From: an uncultured Prevotella sp.
GTDB taxonomy: Bacteria > Bacteroidota > Bacteroidia > Bacteroidales > Bacteroidaceae
Direction: 5' to 3'
Assembly: GCA_900550635.1 (NCBI GenBank)
Contig: URSZ01000112.1
Coordinates: 1-8,061 of the forward strand
Length of the DNA stretch: 8,061 bases
Within the stretch, counting starts at the first letter, position 1. Each line of letters opens with the position of its first letter. The notes below the pieces were generated by a model that saw only the letters and a program-made list of their open reading frames with translations, ran no database searches and was not told where the DNA came from. A program made the translations under genes and the position numbers. Shown one piece after another: positions 1 to 5,997 of the stretch.

Positions 1-2333
1 GGCTGGGAGCTTTTCACCACTTCGGAATAACCCGAAACGATTGGGCAGTTATAGCTGTTCTGTTGGTTGTTTTCCTTCTTTTCGAACACCACAAAGGGCA
101 TGAATATGCGGTCCACTCCCCGCCGGGCCAGATTCTCGATGTGACTATGCACGAGTTTTGCGGGAAAGCAGATGTTGTCGCTCATTACACAGCCTGCCGT
201 GTGTTCATAATGCGAATAGTCCGACGGTTCAGACAGTTCCACTTCCATTCCGCAGCCTGTAAGCAATGCGTGCCAGAAAGGATATTCCTCATACATGTTC
301 AGGCAGCGCGGGATTCCTATCCGCAACGCGGGGTTTCCTACCTGCGAAGGGCGGTTGAAAAGCAATTGCAACTTATATTCGTAAACATTTGCCCCGGGCT
401 CTGCCTTTTCGCCGCGGTTCGAGAATACCTTTTCGCAACGGTTGCCGGAATAGTAACGCTGTTTGCCGTCGAAAAGGTATTGCGTTACCTGGCAACTGTT
501 TTCGCACCCTTTGCAATGCAGCAGCCGCGAAGTAAAGTTCGCACGCCTGAGCATTTCGTCTACCGTAACGCTTGTTTCCGCCTTGTGTCGGATAGCGTAT
601 AGTGCGCACCCCATTGCTCCCATGAGTTCGGGGCAATCACTGCGATATACGTTAGTGCCCGACAGTTTTTCGAGCGCACGCACTATGGAGTCGTTGCGCA
701 TTGTTCCGCCCTGTACTACTACATGGCGGCCGAGCTCGGACGTGTTTTTAAGTTGCAGCACCTTGTAAAGGCAGTTTTTTACAACGGAATACGAAAGCCC
801 TGCCGCAATATCGGCCACAGTGGCGCCCTCGCGCAACACTTGTTTCACTTTCGAGTTCATGAACACGGTGCAACGCGTTCCAAGGTCGCAGGGATGTGTT
901 GAGCGGCAGGCCTCGCGCGCAAAATCAGCCACTTCGTAACCCAGCGAGCGGGCAAACGTACTTATGAAAGAGCCGCAACCCGACGAACATGCCTCGTTTA
1001 TCTCTATGCGGTTTATAACGCCGCCGTCCACAAAGATAGCCTTCATGTCCTGCCCGCCAATGTCGAGTATGAAAGACACTTCCGGGCTTATGTTTTTGGC
1101 CGCCATGTAATGGGCTATGGTTTCTATTATGCCGTTGTCCATTGCAAACGCCGCCTTTATAAGGTCTTCGCCGTAGCCGGTGGAGCATGAGCCGGCCACG
1201 TGCAGCTCCGTGCCCGCGGCCTTGCATGCAGCAACAAGTCCCTGCATACCTTTCTCAACAGTCCGCACCGGATTGCCGTCGTTGTCGTGATAATAAGAAT
1301 AGAGCATTGCGCCCTCGGGCGACAGCACTACTATCTTCGTTGTCGTTGAACCAGAATCTACACCTATGTATGCTTCTTGCACCCCGGCCTTGAGTTCCGC
1401 GCGGGGAACGCCTTTTCCTCCCAGCCCCGAGAGCCAGTTGCGATAATCTTCCTCGTTTTCGAATATAGGCGGCAGACTAAGGTATGAATGCGCCTTCTGC
1501 GTAAGGCGTTCGTCCACCAGTTTCGAGAATCCTTCCACCGTTCCGGTGCTTCCTCCTTCGGCCAGTGCCGCACCCCAGGCCGGTATAAGGCTTCCTGCCT
1601 CGGGAACTATTATGTCGTTTTCGTCAAGTTTCAAGTAATTGACGAACGCTTTGCGCAATGCCGGTATAAAAGTCAGCGGCCCGCCGCAAAAAAGCAAAGG
1701 CGGGGTTATCGTGCAACCGTGCGCAAGCGTTATGACCGTCTGTACGGCCACGGCATGGAATATAGAGGCCGCGATGTCCTCGCGCGGGATATTCTTGGCC
1801 ACGAGGTTCTGTATGTCGGTTTTACAGAACACCCCGCAGCGCGACGCTATGGGATACACCTGCGTCGAATCCATTGCCAGCTTGCCGAGCTCCTCATTCG
1901 AAACGCCGAGCAGTATGGCCATTTGGTCGATGAACGCTCCCGTGCCGCCGGCACAGTTGCCGTTCATGCGCAGGTCGGTAGCCCTTTGCTCCTCAAAGAA
2001 CACCACTTTGGCGTCCTCGCCCCCGATGTCTATCATGGTGGACACCTCAGGATGAGCGTGGCGCACATAGTTCGAAGCCGCTACAACCTCCTGGACGAAC
2101 GGGATTCCGCAACGTTCGCAAACACCCATGCCTACGGAGCCGGTTATGTTGACCTCTACAGGTTCGTTGCCCACTACGCCCGCTATGGCGCTGAAAAAGC
2201 CAGCAAGGCATTCCCTCACCTTGGCCTGGTGGCGCTCGTAGCGTTGAAAAACAAGACCGCCGTCGCCGGCGCGGAGCACAACCACTTTGGCTGTCGTCGA
2301 ACCTATGTCTATACCTATTTTATATTGTACCAT
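1..2333 (-). CDS. Giant acyl-CoA dehydratase activase (tandem BcrAD/BadFG ATPase modules + DUF2229), C-terminus outside window
   Basis: About 777 residues are visible and the frame stays open to the left edge, so the gene is partial at its 3' end. The start is ATG at 2333 (MVQYKIGIDIGSTTAK). Domain 1 (about 5-250) has the ASKHA phosphate loop DIGSTTAK, the second ATP motif IDIGGEDAK near 101-109, and cluster cysteines C127 (GNCAGGTG) and C166 (SRCGVF). Domain 2 starts near 322 (IGVDSGSTTTK) and has DIGGQDMK, C449 (EACSSGCGSF) and C488 (TRCTVF). A CxxCxxxC motif (C607, C610, C614, with C633 further on) follows, and a DUF2229-like region begins near 671 (RIGIPRCLNMYEEYPF). In this family, activators (HgdC/BcrA type) use ATP to drive one electron from a [4Fe-4S] cluster into a 2-hydroxyacyl-CoA dehydratase. 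The fused long form is common in anaerobes, typically about 1,400 residues, and its substrate is generally unknown. No dehydratase partner is seen here. The family call is firm; the substrate is not known. Confidence 0.93.
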   Translation of the reverse strand, partial: MVQYKIGIDIGSTTAKVVVLRAGDGGLVFQRYERHQAKVRECLAGFFSAIAGVVGNEPVEVNITGSVGMGVCERCGIPFVQEVVAASNYVRHAHPEVSTMIDIGGEDAKVVFFEEQRATDLRMNGNCAGGTGAFIDQMAILLGVSNEELGKLAMDSTQVYPIASRCGVFCKTDIQNLVAKNIPREDIAASIFHAVAVQTVITLAHGCTITPPLLFCGGPLTFIPALRKAFVNYLKLDENDIIVPEAGSLIPAWGAALAEGGSTGTVEGFSKLVDERLTQKAHSYLSLPPIFENEEDYRNWLSGLGGKGVPRAELKAGVQEAYIGVDSGSTTTKIVVLSPEGAMLYSYYHDNDGNPVRTVEKGMQGLVAACKAAGTELHVAGSCSTGYGEDLIKAAFAMDNGIIETIAHYMAAKNISPEVSFILDIGGQDMKAIFVDGGVINRIEINEACSSGCGSFISTFARSLGYEVADFAREACRSTHPCDLGTRCTVFMNSKVKQVLREGATVADIAAGLSYSVVKNCLYKVLQLKNTSELGRHVVVQGGTMRNDSIVRALEKLSGTNVYRSDCPELMGAMGCALYAIRHKAETSVTVDEMLRRANFTSRLLHCKGCENSCQVTQYLFDGKQRYYSGNRCEKVFSNRGEKAEPGANVYEYKLQLLFNRPSQVGNPALRIGIPRCLNMYEEYPFWHALLTGCGMEVELSEPSDYSHYEHTAGCVMSDNICFPAKLVHSHIENLARRGVDRIFMPFVVFEKKENNQQNSYNCPIVSGYSEVVKSSQ

Positions 2334-2357
2334 ACGGATTTATAATTCTTATCCCGA

Positions 2358-2379
2358 AAACTGACACTGGTGTCAGTTT
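2358..2379. promoter_or_regulatory. Perfect palindrome, likely repressor operator of the activase gene
   Basis: Arms AAACTGACAC and GTGTCAGTTT are perfect inverted repeats around a 2-bp TG centre. The site begins about 6 bp downstream of the -7 box, so it covers the expected transcription start and the first ~20 transcribed bases. That is a classic place for repression by a dimeric regulator. A TetR-type protein is a reasonable guess from length and symmetry, but no regulator gene lies in the window. The transcript could also form a 10-bp hairpin. Confidence 0.6.
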
Positions 2380-2384
2380 AGCTG

Positions 2385-2392
2385 CAAAAGTA
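2385..2392 (-). promoter_or_regulatory. Bacteroidetes -7 box for the activase gene
   Basis: On the minus strand this reads TACTTTTG, an exact match to TAnnTTTG, 51 bp upstream of the ATG. Transcription would start near 2378 and give a leader of about 45 nt. No convincing -33 TTTG is present at the usual spacing. Confidence 0.6.
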
Positions 2393-2533
2393 AAAATTAA
2401 TTCGAATACCGGCACGGAAGACCTACCTATTTTAACACACATATATTATATAATAGCCTATTTTGCAATCCGGTTGAACAAATACGGCTGTTTCAATCCG
2501 TATGTTTGCAGCCAACAGCCACGACTAAAACAA
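2393..2533. other. Intergenic spacer with weak overlapping inverted repeats
   Basis: AT-rich near 2393-2460, with no gene seen. Two overlapping short inverted repeats occur: ATACGG/CCGTAT (2482-2487 and 2498-2503) and GGCTGTT/AACAGCC (2486-2492 and 2514-2520). Neither is followed by a T-run typical of a terminator. I can assign no function. Confidence 0.35.
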
Positions 2534-2700
2534 GTGAAAACCGGAGCCTCAAAACGGCGTTTTCCGTACCCGAAAATTGAAAACTGATTTTCAGCTTGCA
2601 AACCCCACATCGGAGCAAATAAAAAATATGTCTGACATAATTCGAAATATGTCAGACATATTTTAAAATACAAGGCACATATTTTTTGCCCTCTGAAAAC
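2534..2700 (-). repeat. Dispersed intergenic repeat, copy R1 (inverted relative to R2)
   Basis: A 167-bp element that, read on the minus strand, matches R2 (5998-6164) end to end: the same first 19 bases (GTTTTCAGAGGGCAAAAAA), then a 55-bp core, then TTTTTTATTTGCTCC and a longer flank ending in GGTTTTCAC. Outside the core I count about 15 differences in 112 positions. R1 starts 67 bp past the stop of the DUF3467 gene, in the same orientation relative to that gene as R2 has to ompA. No terminal inverted repeats or target duplication are evident at its ends. It may be a non-autonomous mobile element or a REP-like family. Confidence 0.85.
2623..2664. repeat. 42-bp near-perfect palindrome inside R1
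   Basis: The centre is TTC|GAA at 2643/2644, with 21-bp arms and one mismatch (2640/2647). It contains two 13-bp hyphenated palindromes, TATGTCTGACATA (2627-2639) and TATGTCAGACATA (2648-2660), 21 bp apart. A degenerate third unit (TACAAGGCACATA) sits at 2669-2681, on the same period. The core 2627-2681 is bordered by A6 (2621-2626) and T6 (2682-2687). Confidence 0.85.
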
Positions 2701-2767
2701 CCGTTCGCGGAATGCCCTAAAAACGCAGACAAATCGGGCACGTGCCATGCGCCGTGTTGCGGCCGGC

Positions 2768-3088
2768 TTATGCGTCGCCCATGTACACGTCCGAAGGTTT
2801 CTGCGGGCGCGACGGTATTTCGGGTATGTTTATCTTGCCGAACGTGCTTTCATACTTTGCAATATTGTTCTGCAAGGCGAAGAGCAGGCGTTTGGCGTGC
2901 TCCGGCGCCATCACCACGCGCGACTTCACAGGCGCCTTGTTTGTGCCGGGCAGCACGCGCACGAAGTCGAATATGAACTCCGCGCTCGAATGCGTGAGCA
3001 CTGCGAGGTTTGAATACACTCCTTCCACCACCTCGGGCGAAAGCTCTATTTTCAGCTGGTTTGCGTCGTTTTGGGGATTGTTGTTCAT
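2768..3088 (-). CDS. DUF3467 family protein
   Basis: A 106-residue cytoplasmic protein with no signal peptide or membrane segment. A short polar, Asn-rich head (1-11) precedes the conserved DUF3467 body: LKIELSPEVVEGVYSNLAVLTHSSAEFIFDFVRVLPG (12-48) and the helix RVVMAPEHAKRLLFALQNNIAKYE (57-80). These small proteins are widespread in Bacteroidetes and their biochemical role is unknown. I chose ATG at 3088 (MNNNPQ) over the in-frame GTG at 3115. The -7 box at 3117-3124 would put the transcript start at or inside the GTG, whereas the ATG has AAGGA five bases upstream. The gene is divergent from the sialidase-like gene. No clear terminator is seen between its stop and R1. Confidence 0.88.
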   Translation of the reverse strand: MNNNPQNDANQLKIELSPEVVEGVYSNLAVLTHSSAEFIFDFVRVLPGTNKAPVKSRVVMAPEHAKRLLFALQNNIAKYESTFGKINIPEIPSRPQKPSDVYMGDA

Positions 3089-3116
3089 TGTTTCCTTAAT
3101 TTTGTTGTTACTCACG

Positions 3117-3124
3117 CAAAGTTA
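3117..3124 (-). promoter_or_regulatory. -7 box for the DUF3467 gene
   Basis: The minus strand reads TAACTTTG, an exact TAnnTTTG match. The predicted start near 3110 leaves a leader of about 22 nt before the ATG at 3088 and decides that start codon. No -33 TTTG is seen at standard spacing. Confidence 0.6.
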
Positions 3125-3242
3125 ACAAAAGAAAATTCCCCGGTAACACCGCGCCGCGCTTTTTTACGCCCCCGCGAGGCAAACATCGCGTCTTGCGCGC
3201 TCATATTTCGGAAAACTGCATGTGCGAGATTCAAAAAAAGCG

Positions 3243-3250
3243 TATATTTG
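3243..3250 (+). promoter_or_regulatory. -7 box for the sialidase-like gene
   Basis: TATATTTG matches TAnnTTTG exactly, 65 bp upstream of the ATG at 3316. The leader would be about 60 nt, A/C-rich and without a Shine-Dalgarno sequence, as is common in Bacteroidetes. The -33 region is not convincing. Confidence 0.6.
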
Positions 3251-3315
3251 TCATATAACTCTTTACACAAACATTTTTACACCTTATCTGCCTTAACCAA
3301 CAAAACCACACCGCC

Positions 3316-4344
3316 ATGAAAAAACTCATCCCGCTCCTACTCATTTCCCTAATCGGCGCCGCAGTTTCGGCCCAGCCTCAGGAAATAAAATATACCGTCA
3401 ACAAAATTTGGGACAACGGCAAGCACTGCGCCTTCACGTCGCTCATAAAGTACAAAGGGCTTTACATCTGCTCCTTCCGCGAAGGCGAAACGCACATCTT
3501 CGACAGCCGGGGAAACGCCGAAGGTAAAGTAAGGATACTCGTTTCAACCGACGGCGACGCATGGGAGGCACTCGACCTCACAGGCAAGGCCGGCATCGAC
3601 CTGCGCGACCCCAAACTGTCGGTAATGCCCGACGGGCGGCTCATGGTGACGACCGGCGGCTCGATATACCGCAACCGCAAACTCACAGGCATAGAGCCGC
3701 AAGTGATGTTCAGCAGCGACGGCCGCAACTACACGGCACCGCAGCCCATACAACTGCCCGAAGAAGTAGGCAGCCACCCGTGGCTTTGGCGCGTAACCTG
3801 GCACGAAGGAACGGGATACGGAATTGTTTACGCCAAGAACGACACACCTTTGTCAAAGCTGTACCTCGTAAAAACCGACGACGGAATACATTACAGCCTC
3901 GTAAAAACAATAGAAATGGACGGCTTTCCAAACGAAAGCACCGTGCGCTTCCTGCCCGACGGCCGCATGGCCATTATGGTGCGGCGCGACGCGGGCGACT
4001 GCCTCGGATACTGGGGCACGAGCCACGCCCCCTACACCGAATGGGAATGGAAGAAAATGGAGTTCCGCGTTGGAGGCCCCGACTTCATCGTGCTCGACGA
4101 CGGAACCGTTATAGCCGGCTCGCGCAACCACTACATACCGTCGTCGCCCAAAACAACGCTCTACACGGGCAACAGCGAAGGAAAGTTCAAGGAAACGCTG
4201 GTGCTGCCGTCGGGAGGCGACACAAGCTACCCGGGAATCATCAAGGTTGGCGACGAGCTGTGGGTGAGCTATTACTCCACCCACGAAACCGGGAACGCTT
4301 CCGTCTACCTCGCAAAGATTCCGCTCGCGCTGCTGAAGCACTAA
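3316..4344 (+). CDS. Secreted sialidase-like beta-propeller protein
   Basis: 342 residues. The signal peptide MKKLIPLLLISLIGAAVSA|Q predicts cleavage after A19 and export. The mature part looks like a BNR/sialidase-fold propeller. Degenerate Asp-boxes occur at S77-W83 (STDGDAW), S133-Y139 (SSDGRNY) and T187-Y193 (TDDGIHY). Candidate active-site elements are R55 in SFREGE, D98 in LRDPKLS, E207/R211 in PNESTVRFLPDGR, R223/R224, R270 in AGSRN, and a late Tyr in DTSYPG. This resembles the Arg/Asp/Glu/Tyr set of sialidases, but the match to GH33 is loose and no FRIP sequence is present. Proteins of this type are usually annotated exo-alpha-sialidase without proof; the substrate could be another acidic sugar. 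The gene is monocistronic, with its own promoter box and a weak terminator. No sialic-acid genes lie nearby. Confidence 0.82.
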   Translation: MKKLIPLLLISLIGAAVSAQPQEIKYTVNKIWDNGKHCAFTSLIKYKGLYICSFREGETHIFDSRGNAEGKVRILVSTDGDAWEALDLTGKAGIDLRDPKLSVMPDGRLMVTTGGSIYRNRKLTGIEPQVMFSSDGRNYTAPQPIQLPEEVGSHPWLWRVTWHEGTGYGIVYAKNDTPLSKLYLVKTDDGIHYSLVKTIEMDGFPNESTVRFLPDGRMAIMVRRDAGDCLGYWGTSHAPYTEWEWKKMEFRVGGPDFIVLDDGTVIAGSRNHYIPSSPKTTLYTGNSEGKFKETLVLPSGGDTSYPGIIKVGDELWVSYYSTHETGNASVYLAKIPLALLKH

Positions 4345-4365
4345 CACGCCGCCATGTCGGTTTGC

Positions 4366-4400
4366 TCCCGTACCGGCACGCACGGGAATGTTCCTTTTCT
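4366..4400 (+). terminator. Weak rho-independent terminator after the sialidase-like gene
   Basis: TCCCGT (4366-4371) pairs with ACGGGA (4382-4387) across a 10-nt loop, 22 bp past the stop, followed by the T-rich tail TTCCTTTTCTT. The stem is short and the tail does not follow immediately. Confidence 0.45.
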
Positions 4401-4411
4401 TATCAAAATGC

Positions 4412-4470
4412 TATCTCCAAGTTGTAATTTTAGGAACGCAAAGCGTAAAAACCTAACAAAAAGGGAGATA
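4412..4470. promoter_or_regulatory. Nested inverted repeats upstream of the ompA-like gene
   Basis: Three nested arm pairs share one centre: TATCTCC (4412-4418)/GGAGATA (4464-4470), TTAGG (4430-4434)/CCTAA (4452-4456), and ACGC (4436-4439)/GCGT (4443-4446) with an AAA loop. The structure ends 27 bp before the -7 box. With the assigned promoter it would act as DNA, for example as a regulator site. It would be part of an RNA leader only if an upstream promoter exists. Confidence 0.4.
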
Positions 4471-4497
4471 AAATCATATTTATAACGGGAAAGTTCA

Positions 4498-4505
4498 TAC
4501 CTTTG
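4498..4505 (+). promoter_or_regulatory. -7 box for the ompA-like gene
   Basis: TACCTTTG matches TAnnTTTG exactly and is identical to the box in front of the LRR gene (6357-6364). The transcript would start near 4512, leaving a leader of about 27 nt before ATG 4539. Confidence 0.65.
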
Positions 4506-4538
4506 GTACAATTTACAAAACTTCCAAAAATAAAAACG

Positions 4539-5714
4539 ATGAAGAAACTGTTTACCATCATTTCACTGTTTGCAGCAGTAATGACAGCAAACGCACAGAG
4601 CGCGGTAAAAGGAAACTATTTTACCGACAACTGGACATTAGGAATCAGTGGCGGCGTAATCACTCCCACCACCAACCACGCTTTCTTCGGAAGCATGCGC
4701 CCGACTATCACAATGGAGCTCACAAAATGGCTTACACCTGAATACGGGCTGGCAGTGCAGGGACAAACCGCAATCAACATCGACAAACTCGGCTGGGGAA
4801 AAAGCAAAACAGCCTTCGACCTGGCACAGGTAATGCTTCTCAACAAGGTTAACCTCATGAACGCCTTTGGCGGTTACAAAGGCGAGCCCCGCATGTTCGA
4901 AATCGAAGCATACGCAGGCTTGGGATACACACACTTCTACTACAACGGCCAGGAAGGCGTTGACGCATTCAGTTCGAAACTCGGACTTAACTTCAACGTC
5001 AACCTCGGAAGCGACAACGAATGGCAGATAAACGTTAAACCGGCCATCACTTACCTGCTCGACGGCAACTGCGGCCGCAACTTCGCGCTGCATCCCATGC
5101 GCTTCGACGTAAACCGCTCGGCGCTGGAACTTACTGCCGGAGTAACCTACAAGTTCCTCACCAGCAACGGAACGCATAACTTCGTTTCCGTAAAGGAATA
5201 CGACCAGGCCGAAGTTGACGGGCTGAACGCACGCATTAACGACCTGCGCAGCAAGCAGGAAAGCATGCAAACCGCTATCAACGACCTCACTGCAAAGAAC
5301 ACACAGCTCCAGAACGAGCTGGCAGCAACAAAGAAGGCACTCACCGACTGCCAGAACACACCCAAGACCGAAACGGTTTACACTACAATCAACCGAAACC
5401 TCGAATCGTACATAACATTCGCACAGGGCAAGAGCACAGTAGACCGCTCGCAAATGCCCAACGTGGAGCGTGTGGCCACATACATGAAAAACCACAGCGG
5501 AAGCCGCGTTGAAATCCTCGGATACGCTTCGCCCGAAGGCAGCGCCGAGATAAACGCAAAACTGTCGAAGGCACGCGCCGAGGCCGTAAAGAAAATACTC
5601 GTCAAGACTTACGGCATAAGTGCAAGCCGTATCAAGGCAGAAGGCCAAGGCGTGGGCAACATGTTCAAGGAGCCCGACTGGAACCGAGTAAGTATCTGCA
5701 CACTGAACGACTAA
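4539..5714 (+). CDS. OmpA-family outer-membrane porin
   Basis: 391 residues. Signal peptide MKKLFTIISLFAAVMTANA|Q is cleaved after A19. Residues 20-215 alternate as expected for an outer-membrane beta-barrel and end in VTYKFL. A coiled coil follows at about 220-275 (EVDGLNARINDLRSKQESMQ onward), then an OmpA_C domain at about 285-391. The peptidoglycan loop reads GYASPEGSAEIN (328-339) followed by LSKARA with R346. The Asp that binds diaminopimelate in E. coli OmpA (D271) is Ser331 here, while the partner Arg is kept. Similar loops are known in Bacteroidetes OmpA-like proteins such as the P. gingivalis Pgm6/7 type. The protein anchors the outer membrane to the cell wall, probably as an oligomer. 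The start is ATG 4539: the in-frame TTG at 4503 lies inside the promoter box, and only 4539 gives a proper signal peptide. Confidence 0.93.
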   Translation: MKKLFTIISLFAAVMTANAQSAVKGNYFTDNWTLGISGGVITPTTNHAFFGSMRPTITMELTKWLTPEYGLAVQGQTAINIDKLGWGKSKTAFDLAQVMLLNKVNLMNAFGGYKGEPRMFEIEAYAGLGYTHFYYNGQEGVDAFSSKLGLNFNVNLGSDNEWQINVKPAITYLLDGNCGRNFALHPMRFDVNRSALELTAGVTYKFLTSNGTHNFVSVKEYDQAEVDGLNARINDLRSKQESMQTAINDLTAKNTQLQNELAATKKALTDCQNTPKTETVYTTINRNLESYITFAQGKSTVDRSQMPNVERVATYMKNHSGSRVEILGYASPEGSAEINAKLSKARAEAVKKILVKTYGISASRIKAEGQGVGNMFKEPDWNRVSICTLND

Positions 5715-5738
5715 GAAAACCGCATAGCGCTAACATAC

Positions 5739-5779
5739 AAGTGCGCGCGCCCCGTTATGGAGTGCGCGCACTTTTCTTT
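5739..5779 (+). terminator. Strong rho-independent terminator of the ompA-like gene
   Basis: AAGTGCGCGCGC (5739-5750) pairs with GTGCGCGCACTT (5762-5773): 12 bp with one G-U, an 11-nt loop, then TTCTTTG. It starts 24 bp past the stop codon. Confidence 0.85.
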
Positions 5780-5918
5780 GCACCCCTAATCGGCAAAACC
5801 GTAAAACGGCAGGACAACCCTGCACATTTCCCGGCAAATCGCCGCCGCATTTCAAGACAACAGACGCCAAGGCCGCCGATGTCCGCACTTTTTCCGCCAT
5901 GCAGGCAAACGGTTTTAC

Positions 5919-5968
5919 GCCCGCCGACCAATGCTCTCCAACATCGGCCGGCGGGTTGTCTTTATTTT
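5919..5968 (+). terminator. Second terminator-like hairpin, not tied to a gene
   Basis: CCCGCCGACC (5920-5929) pairs with GGCCGGCGGG (5946-5955): 9 of 10 pairs, loop of 16 nt, followed by TTGTCTTTATTTT. It lies 205 bp past the ompA stop and beyond an already strong terminator. It may back up the first one or end an unrecognised small transcript that starts after 5780. Confidence 0.5.
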
Positions 5969-5997
5969 GTCTGCAATCCGGGACAATTTTCAAAATA

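Noticed and set aside
1488..2345. 285-residue plus-strand frame opposite the activase gene
   Set aside because: It is antisense to an unmistakable activase frame with all family motifs; its Arg/His/Tyr-rich composition is typical of a shadow frame.
2482..2520. Overlapping hairpins near R1 as a terminator
   Set aside because: The arms are 6-7 bp with no T-run on either strand and overlap each other.
2458..2748. 96-residue minus-strand reading frame over R1
   Set aside because: It is made mostly of the repeat. The same frame in R2 has an in-frame stop in the first unit, and the 21-bp period is a multiple of three, which keeps frames open by accident.
3089..3115. GTG start giving nine extra residues to the DUF3467 protein
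   Set aside because: The -7 box at 3117-3124 places the transcript start at or inside this codon; the ATG at 3088 has an AAGGA upstream.
4503..4538. TTG start of the OmpA frame
   Set aside because: It overlaps the promoter box and would bury the signal peptide behind 12 residues.
4638..5648. 336-residue minus-strand frame opposite ompA
   Set aside because: A Cys/Val-rich shadow of a clear OmpA gene; it has no promoter and no domain.
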